A stretch of DNA of 18,290 nt from DATFGK01 sp046712825 (GCA_046712825.1 JBKKCR010000246.1:1-18290), one strand, 5' to 3'; positions 7,305 through 14,611 are shown, counted from the stretch's first letter. The notes: generated by a model from the letters alone, not told the origin. A program made the numbers and translations.

Positions 7305-7766
7305 TCAGCCGTCGTCTTCGGCGCGAGCTGCGATGAAGAACCAGCGGATCACGAGGCCCACCGCGAACAGGACGAGCGCGATCCACATGAACGAAGCCAT
7401 GTTGCGAGAGACGCCGGGCGACGGCGCCACATCGCTCACCCGGAAGAACGAGTCGCCGGCCGGCGGGACGGGCAGAGAGACTCCTCCCGGATACGGGTCG
7501 GTGTTGGTGGGGGTCGGCCGAGGTGTTCCGGGCGGCACGGTCGGCCGGGGCGACCCCTGCGTGGGAGTCGGTCGGACCTGAGTCGGAGTGGGTCGAGGGC
7601 CAGCCGCCGAAGAGTCTTCTTGCGAGGCGGCCGGCACCAAACCGTGGAGCGTCAGGGCAAAGAAAAGCATGAACGTCGAGATGCAGGCTCGTCTGATCGC
7701 GGCGCTCGATCGCATCTCCCCCACCCCCGGCTTTCGAAGCCGACCCCGTGATGTCGACCATTTCAC
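7305..7766 (-). CDS. Small secreted, membrane-anchored Pro/Thr-rich protein
   Basis: Unrecognised family. From a GTG at 7766-7764, with GAGGTG 6 nt upstream, the protein is 153 aa. It has a basic N-region, a signal sequence (STFMLFFALTLHGLVPAASQ), a low-complexity stretch of PTPTQ/PRPTP units (mid-protein), a short segment (SFFRVSDVAPSPGVSRN), one C-terminal membrane helix (MASFMWIALVLFAVGLVIRW) and a basic/acidic tail. This type I layout suggests an extracellular Pro/Thr linker held by the C-terminal helix. An internal ATG at 7715 gives a more typical signal peptide length but has no well-placed ribosome site. It lies 144 nt downstream of the helicase gene on the same strand. Confidence 0.65.
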   Translation of the reverse strand: MKWSTSRGRLRKPGVGEMRSSAAIRRACISTFMLFFALTLHGLVPAASQEDSSAAGPRPTPTQVRPTPTQGSPRPTVPPGTPRPTPTNTDPYPGGVSLPVPPAGDSFFRVSDVAPSPGVSRNMASFMWIALVLFAVGLVIRWFFIAARAEDDG

Positions 7767-7910
7767 CCATAACACCTCAAGTTTGGCAAGTCCCCACACT
7801 CGGTCCCGCACGACCGCCCGAATCATCCGGATCGAGCGGGGTCGGTTTGGGAGCTGAAAACCCACAGAAAGCCCCAAGGAAAAGAAGGGGTGAATCCAGC
7901 TCGGCCCGGG

Positions 7911-9878
7911 TCAGGCCGATCGAACGATCTGGAGCACGTCCTCCGCGTATCGGTCGAGCTTCGCCGGACCCACCCCCGGCACAGCCAGCAACGCGGCCCG
8001 GGACCCCGGCTTCGCAAGCGCGATCAGCGCCAGCGTCTTGTTGTCGAACACCACGTACGCCGGCACCCCCGCATCCCGCGAAACCCTCAACCTCCAAGAC
8101 CTCAAAGACGTGAACACCGGGTCGTCCTCGGCCTCGGCGACCACGTCCTGCTTCTGAGGGGCCCCGTCCGGTGCCCCACCGAAACGTAAAAGCCCTCCGT
8201 TGAGGTGGGGCGCCGGACGGGCCCCCGCCACAGCCTGAACCAAGTCACGCAAGAACGGAGACGGCTTCGGCTTCTTGCGTCGCTCGGTGTCTCGGGACGC
8301 CGCATGCGAGATGTAGAGGTGGCGCCGCGCGCGGGTTATGCCGACGTAGAGGAGGCGTCGTTCCTCGGCCAGCTCGTCGTCGGTCCGCGAGAGCGCGAAC
8401 GGCAGCTCTTTGTCCTCGAGTCGGGGCAGGAAGACCGCGTCGAACTCCAGGCCCTTCGCCCGATGGTAGGTGAGGAGCAAGACTCCGCGTCCGTCGGAGT
8501 CCTCGGCGAACCTCGAGCGGATGTCGTTCACGAATGCTTGCACCGACGTGCCGCCGAACTCCTCCGCGAGGCGGACGAGCCTCGCGAGGTCGGCCTGCCG
8601 CGTGGCTTCCTCGCCCGAGGCTGCCCCGTCGAGCTCCGCGTCGTATCCGGCCGCGGCCGCGACCCGCTCGACGGCGCCGGGGACGTCCCCGTCCAACTCA
8701 TGCCGGAGCCGAGAGAGGATCGCACGCGCCGCCGGCCGCCGCAGGAACGACCCATCGCGCACCTGGAACGGGATCGCCGCTCGTGAGAACGCTTCTTCGA
8801 AATCCTCGGACCGGCCGTTGATCCGGTGCAGCACGGCGATCTTCTCCCAGTCGACGCCGTCATCGTGCAATCGACGGATCTCGCCGGTGATCCAGGCAAC
8901 TTCCTCGGCGCCCGTCGCGAACGCGCGCAACGTTGGATTCGGACCCGCCTGTCGCATCGCCCGCAGCGGGTTGGTCGAGCCCCCGAGCTTCGGCGCGAGC
9001 CGGTTCGCGATCTCGACCACCTGCGGCGTCGAGCGGTAGCTCGTCGATAGACGTACCACCCGGCAGCTCGCGTAGCGCTCGGGGAACGAGAGCAGGTATC
9101 GCGGGGTCGCGCCGGTGAAACCAAAGATCGACTGATGGTCATCTCCGACGACGCACACGTCGACGCGGGAACCTGTCCAGGCTTCGAGCAGGCTCTGCTG
9201 CAACAGGTTCACGTCCTGGTACTCGTCGACCGTGAAGGCGCGGTAGCGTGAGTGAACGATATTGAGCGCGCGCGGGTCGTCGTGCAGGATCTCGAGGGCG
9301 CGCTCGAGCAGATCCTCGAAGTCGATGCGGCCGGCGCCCGTCTTTCGCTTCTCGTACTCGACGTACACGCGGTGCATCAGATCGGGCGGCACGGGCGGCT
9401 GGTGACCGTCCAAGCGCTCGAGATATCGCGCGGACGGGATGCGCCGATTCTTGGCCCATTCGATCTCGGTCGCAAGGTCGCGCAAGGCCATGAACTTGTA
9501 CGGCGCGGGGAGGCGCTGCGCGATCCCATGCAAGAGCTGGGCCTTGGAACCGAGGATCTCCGGCGCGTCGCCCCCGAGCCGGCGAACCTGCGCGAGCGCC
9601 TCGGCGTGGAAGGTCTTGGCTCGGACCCCGGCAACCCCCAGTGCCTTGAGCCGCGAGGCCATCTCTCGAGCGGCCTTATCGGTGAACGTCACCGCCAGGA
9701 TCTCGTCGGACGAGAAGGCTCCGGTCGCCACCTGCTGCGCAATCCGGCGCGTGATCGTGGTCGTCTTGCCGGTTCCGGCTCCGGCCAGGATGCACAACGG
9801 GCCGCGAACGGCGAGCACGGCTTCGCGCTGCTCGTCGTTCAGCTCGGAAAGGATGTCTTGATCCACCGGAACGGACAC
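7911..9878 (-). CDS. uvrD2: UvrD2-like superfamily 1 DNA helicase with HRDC domain
   Basis: ATP-dependent 3'-5' DNA helicase of the UvrD/PcrA/Rep group, 655 aa, acting in DNA repair in the cytoplasm. Q-motif region LNDEQREAV (13-21); Walker A AGAGTGKTT (32-40); motif Ia FTDKAAREM (65-73); motif II VDEYQD (217-222); motif III GDDHQSIFGFTGA (245-257). Motif V is LLTYHRAKGLEFDAVFLP and motif VI LLYVGITRARRHLYIS. The last 70 or so residues (AYVVFDNKTLALIA through LLAVPGVGPAKLDRYAEDVL) are an HRDC domain, as in actinobacterial UvrD2. The four-cysteine motif reported for mycobacterial UvrD2 before the HRDC is not present. The GTG at 9878 is the accepted start, although its ribosome site is poor; a GTG at 9866 is possible. 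All motor motifs look intact. Confidence 0.93.
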   Translation of the reverse strand: MSVPVDQDILSELNDEQREAVLAVRGPLCILAGAGTGKTTTITRRIAQQVATGAFSSDEILAVTFTDKAAREMASRLKALGVAGVRAKTFHAEALAQVRRLGGDAPEILGSKAQLLHGIAQRLPAPYKFMALRDLATEIEWAKNRRIPSARYLERLDGHQPPVPPDLMHRVYVEYEKRKTGAGRIDFEDLLERALEILHDDPRALNIVHSRYRAFTVDEYQDVNLLQQSLLEAWTGSRVDVCVVGDDHQSIFGFTGATPRYLLSFPERYASCRVVRLSTSYRSTPQVVEIANRLAPKLGGSTNPLRAMRQAGPNPTLRAFATGAEEVAWITGEIRRLHDDGVDWEKIAVLHRINGRSEDFEEAFSRAAIPFQVRDGSFLRRPAARAILSRLRHELDGDVPGAVERVAAAAGYDAELDGAASGEEATRQADLARLVRLAEEFGGTSVQAFVNDIRSRFAEDSDGRGVLLLTYHRAKGLEFDAVFLPRLEDKELPFALSRTDDELAEERRLLYVGITRARRHLYISHAASRDTERRKKPKPSPFLRDLVQAVAGARPAPHLNGGLLRFGGAPDGAPQKQDVVAEAEDDPVFTSLRSWRLRVSRDAGVPAYVVFDNKTLALIALAKPGSRAALLAVPGVGPAKLDRYAEDVLQIVRSA

Positions 9879-9912
9879 TAGCAGCGGGGTGTGACAGGGA
9901 TCAGGAGGTCCG

Positions 9913-10878
9913 TCAGATCCAGTCGCGTTTCTTGAAGAACGCGTACAGGGTTATGGCGCTTGCGGCCATCAACCCGAGCGCGATCTCGAAGCCCAGCCCA
10001 TCGTTGTTCGGAGTGAGCGTGAAGTTCATGCCGTACACGCTGGCGATGAACGTCGGCACGGCGATGACCGCGGCCCATCCCGTGAGCCGCTTCGTCACGT
10101 CCGTCATCTGGTTCGTCTGCTCGATGCGGCGGAGCTCGAGAAGGGCGTCGACGAGGTCGTCGACGTTACGCAGCTGATCGGTTATGCGCTGCGTGTGATC
10201 GAGGACGTCGCGGAAGTACGCAGCGGTCTCGTTGGTGGCCGTCGTCGTTTGATTCGAATCCACGAACGACGCCAGCACGCGGCTGCCCGGCTGTGCGTAC
10301 CGCCGGAACCGCGCGAGGCGTTGCTTCAGCGAGTAGATCTGCAAACCCGCAGAGTGGGTTGGATCTGACAAGAGGACCTCCTCGAGATCCTCGACCTCGT
10401 CTTCGAGCTTGTCGGCGATCGCTTGGTAGTCATCGACGACGGCATCGAGCAGGGCATGCATCACGAACGAAGGCCCGCGTTCGGCCGGCTTCGGCTGAGC
10501 GCGAAGCCGGGTAGCGGCTTCCTCGAGTGTCCGGCCGGCGCCCTCGTGGAGAGTGAGGACATAGTGACGACCGATGAAGCAGGCGATCTGAACGGCCTCG
10601 AGCTGCCCGTCGTGCGTGTCGAGCTGATGGATAACGGCGAAGAGATGCTTCTCGTAGGCCTCCAGCTTCGGCCGTTGCTTGAGGTTGATCGCGTCCTCGA
10701 CCGCGAGCGGATGGAGGCCGAACTCCCCCTGGATCGTCGAAACGTCGGAAGGGCTCAGGGAGGCGACGTCGGCCTGGGCCCACACGAGCTGGCCGGCCTC
10801 TATCAGGTCGGAGATCTGCTCGAGGTTGCTGACCTCGGTCCACCCGGTGGCATCGGTATGACAGATCGCGATGAGCAC
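9913..10878 (-). CDS. corA: CorA-family divalent metal cation transporter
   Basis: Inner-membrane Mg2+/Co2+ channel of the CorA/MIT family (PF01544), 321 aa, normal length. It has a long soluble N-terminal domain (HPLAVEDAINLKQRPKLEAY and the coiled SFVMHALLDAVVDDY segment), then two C-terminal helices with the YGMNF signature (GMN at 283-285) and a basic tail FFKKRDWI. The usual MPEL after GMN is replaced by TLTPNNDG. The open frame extends far upstream, but that part is RNase P RNA. The GTG at 10878-10876 is the first start outside the RNA, and TATCGT 8 nt before it suggests a leaderless transcript. It lies 41 nt downstream of the rnpB terminator and 34 nt before the helicase start. GMN-type proteins may carry Mg2+, Co2+, Ni2+ or Zn2+. 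Confidence 0.92.
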   Translation of the reverse strand: MLIAICHTDATGWTEVSNLEQISDLIEAGQLVWAQADVASLSPSDVSTIQGEFGLHPLAVEDAINLKQRPKLEAYEKHLFAVIHQLDTHDGQLEAVQIACFIGRHYVLTLHEGAGRTLEEAATRLRAQPKPAERGPSFVMHALLDAVVDDYQAIADKLEDEVEDLEEVLLSDPTHSAGLQIYSLKQRLARFRRYAQPGSRVLASFVDSNQTTTATNETAAYFRDVLDHTQRITDQLRNVDDLVDALLELRRIEQTNQMTDVTKRLTGWAAVIAVPTFIASVYGMNFTLTPNNDGLGFEIALGLMAASAITLYAFFKKRDWI

Positions 10879-10886
10879 GGCGGGAA

Positions 10887-10892
10887 ACGATA
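10887..10892 (-). promoter_or_regulatory. -10 element (TATCGT), probable leaderless promoter of corA
   Basis: On the minus strand TATCGT ends 8 nt before the GTG at 10878-10876, with no Shine-Dalgarno in between. It lies just after the rnpB terminator, so corA must be initiated separately. The -35 is not clear. Confidence 0.4.
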
Positions 10893-10918
10893 GCGCGGTC
10901 CGGCGGCGGACGAAGAGC

Positions 10919-10942
10919 GAGGGCCCCCTTTCGGGGGCCCTC
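10919..10942 (-). terminator. rnpB terminator hairpin
   Basis: GAGGGCCCCC and GGGGGCCCTC form a perfect 10-bp helix. On the minus strand the loop reads GAAA. It begins directly after the RNase P RNA 3' end and is followed by GCTCTTCG, a weak T tract. Confidence 0.8.
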
Positions 10943-10944
10943 AC

Positions 10945-11386
10945 GTCGGGAAGCCGGCCTATAAGCGGGCTTCTGTCCGCCGTGCCGTTTCCGGCCTGGC
11001 GGGGTGGCCATCTCTCTGGGACCGGCGTCGCCGCCGGCCTCGTGCGGCCTACCCGAACACCGGGCCCCGCTTTCGCGAGGCACTCCGACGGGCCGCCGGA
11101 ATCGGTGCCCTGCTTGGCCTTGCTCCGGGCGGGGTTTGCCGAGCCGTGGAAGTTACCCTCCACGCTGGTGGGCTCTTACCCCACCGTTGCACCCTTGCCC
11201 GCACCGCCGACGGGGCCTGGCCCTGGCTCGGCCCATCGCCCGCGGCCGCTGGCGGTACCTTTTCTGTGGCACTGTCCTCGGATCGCCCCGAGTGGGCGTT
11301 ACCCACCGCCCTGCCCTGTGGAGGCCCGACTTTCCTCGACCGGTCTTTCGACCGGCCGCGGCCACCCGGCCGGCTTCCTTCCCGAC
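10945..11386 (-). ncRNA. rnpB: RNase P RNA, bacterial type A
   Basis: Catalytic RNA that removes the 5' leader of tRNA precursors, about 440 nt on the minus strand. The conserved landmarks occur in order: GAGGAAAGTC (complement 11328-11337), CCACAGGGCAG and GGGTAACGCCCACTC, GACAGTGCCACAGAAAA, GGGGTAAGAGCCCACCAGCG (complement 11166-11185), and the 3' ACAGAAGCCCGCTTATAGG (complement 10961-10980, approximately). The ends are set by helix P1, where GGGAAGCCGGCC on the plus strand near 10948-10959 pairs with GGCCGGCTTCC near 11369-11379. Open frames through this segment are not genes. It follows the RNase H gene by about 60 nt, as in mycobacteria. The exact ends are uncertain by a few bases. Confidence 0.95.
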
Positions 11387-11387
11387 C

Positions 11388-11393
11388 AGTCTA
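11388..11393 (-). promoter_or_regulatory. Putative -10 (TAGACT) of rnpB
   Basis: TAGACT on the minus strand would place transcription start at about 11380-11383, exactly where helix P1 begins. No recognisable -35 lies 16-18 nt upstream. Confidence 0.35.
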
Positions 11394-11444
11394 GCGCTCG
11401 GCGTTCCCGCGGCCAGGGTCGGTGGAAAGAAAGGTACCTACAAC

Positions 11445-11900
11445 CTAGAACAGCGGACTCTGCTCCGGGTCGTCCGCGGGGGCAAGGTCGTCGTGCTCCT
11501 GGAGCCACGCGTCGATCGCCAGATTGACCAAGGCGTCGGCTCGCTTGTTGCGCTCGCGGGGCACGTGACGGTACGTCACCGAGTCGAACGGCCGCGCGAC
11601 CGCGCGAACCTCCGCGTGCAGGCGCTGAAGCGTCGGATTCTTCACCCGGTAACGCCCGTTCAGCTGCTCGACGAGAAGCTTGGAGTCGGTCACGATCTCG
11701 ACCTCGGTAGCACCGAGCTCCCTCGCACGTTCCAGCGCGCGCTTCACCGCCGTGTACTCGGCGACGTTGTTGGTCGCGTGACCGATCGCCTCGGAGATCT
11801 CGGCGACGACCTTCTTCGCTGGAGTACGGATCGTCACGCCGATGCCCGCGGGTCCGGGGTTCCCCCTCGCGCCGCCGTCGCAGAACGCGACGACCTTCAC
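11445..11900 (-). CDS. Ribonuclease HI-family protein (stand-alone domain)
   Basis: Predicted cytoplasmic RNase HI that cuts the RNA strand of RNA-DNA hybrids, 151 aa. The four carboxylates of the active site are present: D8 in FCDGGARGNPGPAGIG, E48 in NNVAEYTAV, D72 in VTDSKLL and D122 in RERNKRADAL. The GNPG and NNxAEY motifs are those of the RNase HI subgroup next to rnpB in Actinobacteria. Start is a GTG at 11900-11898, 12 nt after the upstream stop, so it is co-transcribed with the zinc-ribbon gene. The mycobacterial counterpart (Rv2228c) is fused to a C-terminal phosphatase domain. This one ends after the RNase H domain with a short acidic tail. Confidence 0.9.
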   Translation of the reverse strand: MKVVAFCDGGARGNPGPAGIGVTIRTPAKKVVAEISEAIGHATNNVAEYTAVKRALERARELGATEVEIVTDSKLLVEQLNGRYRVKNPTLQRLHAEVRAVARPFDSVTYRHVPRERNKRADALVNLAIDAWLQEHDDLAPADDPEQSPLF

Positions 11901-11912
11901 TCGACGCCCAGG

Positions 11913-12644
11913 CTACGTGGGAACGACGAGTCGACGGCAGTTCTCGCAGCGTGGGATCTCATCCGCGCTCGAGCGCTTGATCTCGTCCAACGCGACGGGC
12001 GAAAGCGAGACCCCGCAGCCCCGGCAAACCCCGCCGACGAGCGCTGCCACGCCGACGCCTTGCTTCTTCACGCGAAGGGCCTCGTAGAGCTGGATGAGCT
12101 CCTCGGGGATCTGCGGCGCGACCTGAGCTCGCTCGCTGTCGTTCGTGGCAAGGTCTGTCTCGATCTCGACGGCTGCTGAATCGCGGGCCGCCTCCGCCTC
12201 GGCGGCGCGACCGGCCAGCGCATCGACCTTTTCCTTGAGCTCCGCGAGCTCGCGCTCGACCGATTCACGATTCTCCAACACCTCGAGGTCCTGGTCTTCC
12301 ACGTGGCTCTTGCGTCTGCGAAGCCCGTCGAGCTCCGCTTGGATGTTGGACAGTTCCTTCGGGTTGGAGATGTCGCCGCCGTACAGCCGCTCGGACTCGT
12401 GCTTGATCTTCTCCTCGAGCATCGACACTTCGCCCTCGAGCCGGTTCTGGTCGATGGAGATCCCGTCGAGCTCAGACTGCTTCGCCGCATGTTCGGCTTG
12501 GGCGGCGTCGAGCTCGGAGATGAGATCGTCGAGGATGCGCTGTTCGGGGAGGTCTGCTTTGCGCTGACGAAGCCGATCGATGGATGAGTCGACGCGTTGC
12601 AGGTCCAGCAGGCGTTTCAACGCGTCTCGCGTGACTCCCTCCAT
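11913..12644 (-). CDS. C4-type zinc-ribbon coiled-coil protein (DUF164 family)
   Basis: Conserved bacterial protein of unknown molecular function, 243 aa. Residues about 10-165 are one long coiled coil rich in Glu, Leu, Arg and Lys, with the conserved phrase LYGGDISNPKELSNIQAEL around residues 87-105. The C-terminus carries a C4 zinc ribbon with C207, C210, C233 and C236 (CRGC...CENC), matching PF02591. ATG start at 12644-12642 with GGAAAGG just upstream. It leads the operon zinc ribbon - RNase H, and rnpB follows, the same order as Rv2229c-Rv2228c-rnpB. RNA or DNA binding is suggested by the zinc ribbon and the neighbours, but this is inference. Confidence 0.9.
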   Translation of the reverse strand: MEGVTRDALKRLLDLQRVDSSIDRLRQRKADLPEQRILDDLISELDAAQAEHAAKQSELDGISIDQNRLEGEVSMLEEKIKHESERLYGGDISNPKELSNIQAELDGLRRRKSHVEDQDLEVLENRESVERELAELKEKVDALAGRAAEAEAARDSAAVEIETDLATNDSERAQVAPQIPEELIQLYEALRVKKQGVGVAALVGGVCRGCGVSLSPVALDEIKRSSADEIPRCENCRRLVVPT

Positions 12645-12704
12645 GGGCCTTTCCGCCGACTGCAGTTATCAAGCGCGGCGCGGAACCTACCACGTCGGAT
12701 GGGC

Positions 12705-12720
12705 GCCTGCCCAGGCAGGC
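12705..12720 (-). terminator. Small hairpin after the PqqD-like gene
   Basis: GCCTGC and GCAGGC form a 6-7 bp helix with a very short loop, 22 nt after the stop of the PqqD-like gene. There is no T tract, so a terminator role is uncertain. A related GGCAGGCCTGC sequence lies inside the end of the gene at 12752-12763. Confidence 0.3.
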
Positions 12721-12741
12721 CGGGGCGAAGCGCCGCAGCTG

Positions 12742-13011
12742 CTACGTGAGCAGGCCTGCCTGCGCGAACCGGTCCACGGCGGCGCGAACATCCGGGAGCA
12801 CGTGATCGAGCGAGAGCTCGAACGCGTCGGAAACGGCGGAGGCGATCTCCTCGACCGAAAGGGTCCCGTCGCAAAGGGAAAGCACGATCGTTGCGGCCGG
12901 ATTCAGGTGGTGGAGCTCGCCGCTCGCTTCGTCGTAGACGACCGCTTCACCGTCGAGCTCTACGGTGGTGAGACCTTCCCGAAGGCTCGGCCGCGAGGCC
13001 GGAGGGCTCAT
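12742..13011 (-). CDS. PqqD-like small protein (RiPP recognition element fold)
   Basis: Protein of 89 aa matching the PqqD superfamily (PF05402). The signature GELHHLNPAATIVLSLCDGT (31-50) is followed by LSVEEIASAVSDAFEL and a helix ending DRFAQAGLLT. In peptide natural-product pathways such domains bind the leader of the precursor peptide and deliver it to a modifying enzyme, often a radical SAM protein. Stand-alone copies outside such clusters are also frequent, with unknown roles. Its ATG overlaps the stop of the upstream response-regulator gene (ATGA), so translation is coupled. No radical SAM enzyme, precursor peptide or transporter is seen in the window, so participation in PQQ synthesis is unlikely. 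Confidence 0.82.
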   Translation of the reverse strand: MSPPASRPSLREGLTTVELDGEAVVYDEASGELHHLNPAATIVLSLCDGTLSVEEIASAVSDAFELSLDHVLPDVRAAVDRFAQAGLLT

Positions 13012-13724
13012 CGAGGCGAAAGCAACGTGCCGGCCGGGCTCGCCGGAACTCCTGTGAGCTCTTCGAGGAGGCCGTTGCGGACCACGAACGCCGCTGCCTC
13101 CAGCCGAGAGTGCACCCCGAGCTTCCCGAGGACCTTCTGTATGTGGGTCCGCGCCGTCTCCGGGCTGATGACGAGCTCTTGTGCGATCGATTGGTTGTCC
13201 GACCCTCGCGCGAGCAAAGCCAGGATCTCGCGCTCCCTGCGGGTGAGCCGGTCGAGCGTTGTAAGGGCTTCGTCTTGCTGGCGCCGCCGCATGATGAGCT
13301 TGCCGAGCAGCGGGCCGAGCATGGACTTGGGGATCAAGGTCTCCCCGCGAGATACTGCCTGGGCAGCCTCGATGAGCTCGCTGAGGGGACAATCCTTGGT
13401 GAGGAAGCCGCTGACGCCGGCCTCGAGGGCCGCTACGAGCGTAGGGAGCTCCTCGTCCCGAGCGAGCAGGACGACCCCGCACTCTGGGACACGTTCCCTG
13501 ATCATGGCCGCCGCGCGGACCCCGTCGTAGCCGGGGAGGTCCATGCTGATGAAGGCGACGTCGGGGCTGGTCCGTTCGGCCTCGGAGACGCAGGTCATGC
13601 CGTCGCCGGCGTCCGCCACCACCTCGAGGTTCCCAAGGCTTTCCAGGACGACCCGCGAAGCCTCGCGGAAAAGCGACTGCTCGTCTGCGAGCAGCACTCG
13701 TATCCTTCGACCCCCGTCAGCCAT
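13008..13724 (-). CDS. LuxR-type response regulator with degenerate receiver
   Basis: NarL/FixJ-type DNA-binding regulator, 238 aa. The receiver is residues 8-125 and the LuxR helix-turn-helix is about 158-220 (LTRREREILALLARG, ISPETARTHIQKVLGKLGVH). In the receiver the acidic pair is D14-E15 and the lysine is K110. The position of the phosphorylated Asp is Ser60 (DVAFISMDLPGYDG), and the usual Thr/Ser of the LT motif is Ala88. It is therefore unlikely to be switched by ordinary Asp phosphorylation. Start: ATG 13724 has AGGGGA 5 nt upstream; ATG 13730, two codons earlier, has the ribosome site too close. It lies 129 nt downstream of a canonical paralogue and overlaps the PqqD-like gene by 4 bp. 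No histidine kinase is nearby. Confidence 0.9.
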   Translation of the reverse strand: MADGGRRIRVLLADEQSLFREASRVVLESLGNLEVVADAGDGMTCVSEAERTSPDVAFISMDLPGYDGVRAAAMIRERVPECGVVLLARDEELPTLVAALEAGVSGFLTKDCPLSELIEAAQAVSRGETLIPKSMLGPLLGKLIMRRRQQDEALTTLDRLTRREREILALLARGSDNQSIAQELVISPETARTHIQKVLGKLGVHSRLEAAAFVVRNGLLEELTGVPASPAGTLLSPR

Positions 13725-13853
13725 CCCCATCCCCTGTTGCAACGAACGATCAGAACTCAGGCTACGCAACTCGGCGGAGGGCCGACCGCGGCGCCCTGCG
13801 TATTAGAACTCGTTCAAATGGATGAGAGCAACCGGACGAAGCGAATGAAACGC

Positions 13854-14555
13854 TCAGCCGGTCGATCGTGGAACCTTGACGATGCCGTAGCGCACCGCGA
13901 AGGTCGCGGCTTCGAGGCGCGAGTGCACTTGGAGCTTCGTCAGGATGCTCTGGACGTGGGTCCGGACGGTATTGGGGCTGACCGACAACTTCCCGGCTAT
14001 GTCCTCGCTGTTGGCTCCCTCCGCGAGCAAGGTCAGCACCTGGCGTTCCCGGGGACTCAGCTGTTCGGCCAGCAGGGATGCGTGGCGCTCCTCCGCGGTC
14101 CGGGCCCCGATCGCCGCGGCGGCCAGCCGCTGTGGGATCACGACCTGCCCCGCGGCCGCGGCCTCGATCATCGCGACGAACCGGGTGAGGGGCGTGTCCT
14201 TGGTGAGGTATCCCGCGAATCCCGCCCGCAGCGCCTCACCAACGACCTTCGGGTCGTTGAGCGCGGTCAAGGCGATCACCTTCGTCTCCGGCAGCTCCGC
14301 GACGATCGTTCGTCCCAGGCCGATCCCGTTTCCGTCGGGCATCCCAAGGTCGACCAGGACGACGTCCGGATGCTCGCGCCGCGCTGTAGCGAGCCCCTCC
14401 TCGAGGGAGGATGCCACCGCGAAGACCTCCATGCCGTGCCCTTCGAGGACGGAGCGGATCACGTCGGCGAAGAGACGATGATCGTCGACGATCAGGATCC
14501 GGATGGTGACTCCCCTCTGCGGGGACTGGGATCCCCTTTGTATGACTCCGGACAT
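13854..14555 (-). CDS. LuxR-type (NarL/FixJ) response regulator, canonical receiver
   Basis: Two-component DNA-binding regulator, 233 aa. The receiver (about 18-135) has every switch residue: D24-D25, phospho-acceptor D69 (VVLVDLGMPDG), T97 (ALTAL) and K119 (YLTKD). The LuxR helix-turn-helix is at about 165-225 (LSPRERQVLTLLAEGANSED, VSPNTVRTHVQSILTKLQVH). The final VHSRLEAATFAVRYGI is nearly the same as in the downstream regulator, so the two are likely a duplicated pair. The ATG at 14555 is the only conventional start before the receiver and leaves a 17-residue extension. Its ribosome site is weak, but a good promoter lies about 30 nt upstream. The cognate histidine kinase is not in the window, and the target genes are unknown. 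Confidence 0.92.
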   Translation of the reverse strand: MSGVIQRGSQSPQRGVTIRILIVDDHRLFADVIRSVLEGHGMEVFAVASSLEEGLATARREHPDVVLVDLGMPDGNGIGLGRTIVAELPETKVIALTALNDPKVVGEALRAGFAGYLTKDTPLTRFVAMIEAAAAGQVVIPQRLAAAAIGARTAEERHASLLAEQLSPRERQVLTLLAEGANSEDIAGKLSVSPNTVRTHVQSILTKLQVHSRLEAATFAVRYGIVKVPRSTG

Positions 14556-14581
14556 GTGAGATTCGGCCGCGGAGCGCGGTC

Positions 14582-14611
14582 ATAGTACGCGAGCCGTACG
14601 AGGCCGTGCAA
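14582..14611 (-). promoter_or_regulatory. Sigma70-type promoter of the first response regulator
   Basis: On the minus strand TTGCAC (14606-14611) and TACTAT (14582-14587) are separated by 18 nt. The start of transcription would be near 14575, about 20 nt before the ATG at 14555. Confidence 0.5.

Noticed and set aside
7231..7770. Open frame from ATG 7770 (minus), sharing the ribosome site with the GTG 7766 gene
   Set aside because: The translation has no signal peptide or membrane helix and runs past the convergent stop into the LVIVD gene. The GTG frame has a signal sequence, Pro/Thr repeats and a membrane helix, so the ATG frame is a shadow.
11004..12179. 391-codon plus-strand open frame across RNase P RNA, RNase H and the zinc-ribbon gene
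   Set aside because: It is antisense to rnpB and two well-supported genes, and its translation resembles no family. Long open frames arise easily in GC-rich DNA.
13725..13853. Promoter for the second response regulator in the 129-nt gap
   Set aside because: A TAATAC is present on the minus strand, but a TTG-type -35 lies 20 nt away, too far. No convincing pair was found, so co-transcription with the first regulator remains possible.
13110..14585. 491-codon plus-strand open frame opposite both response regulators
   Set aside because: It is antisense to two clear LuxR-type regulators; its composition is that of a shadow frame.
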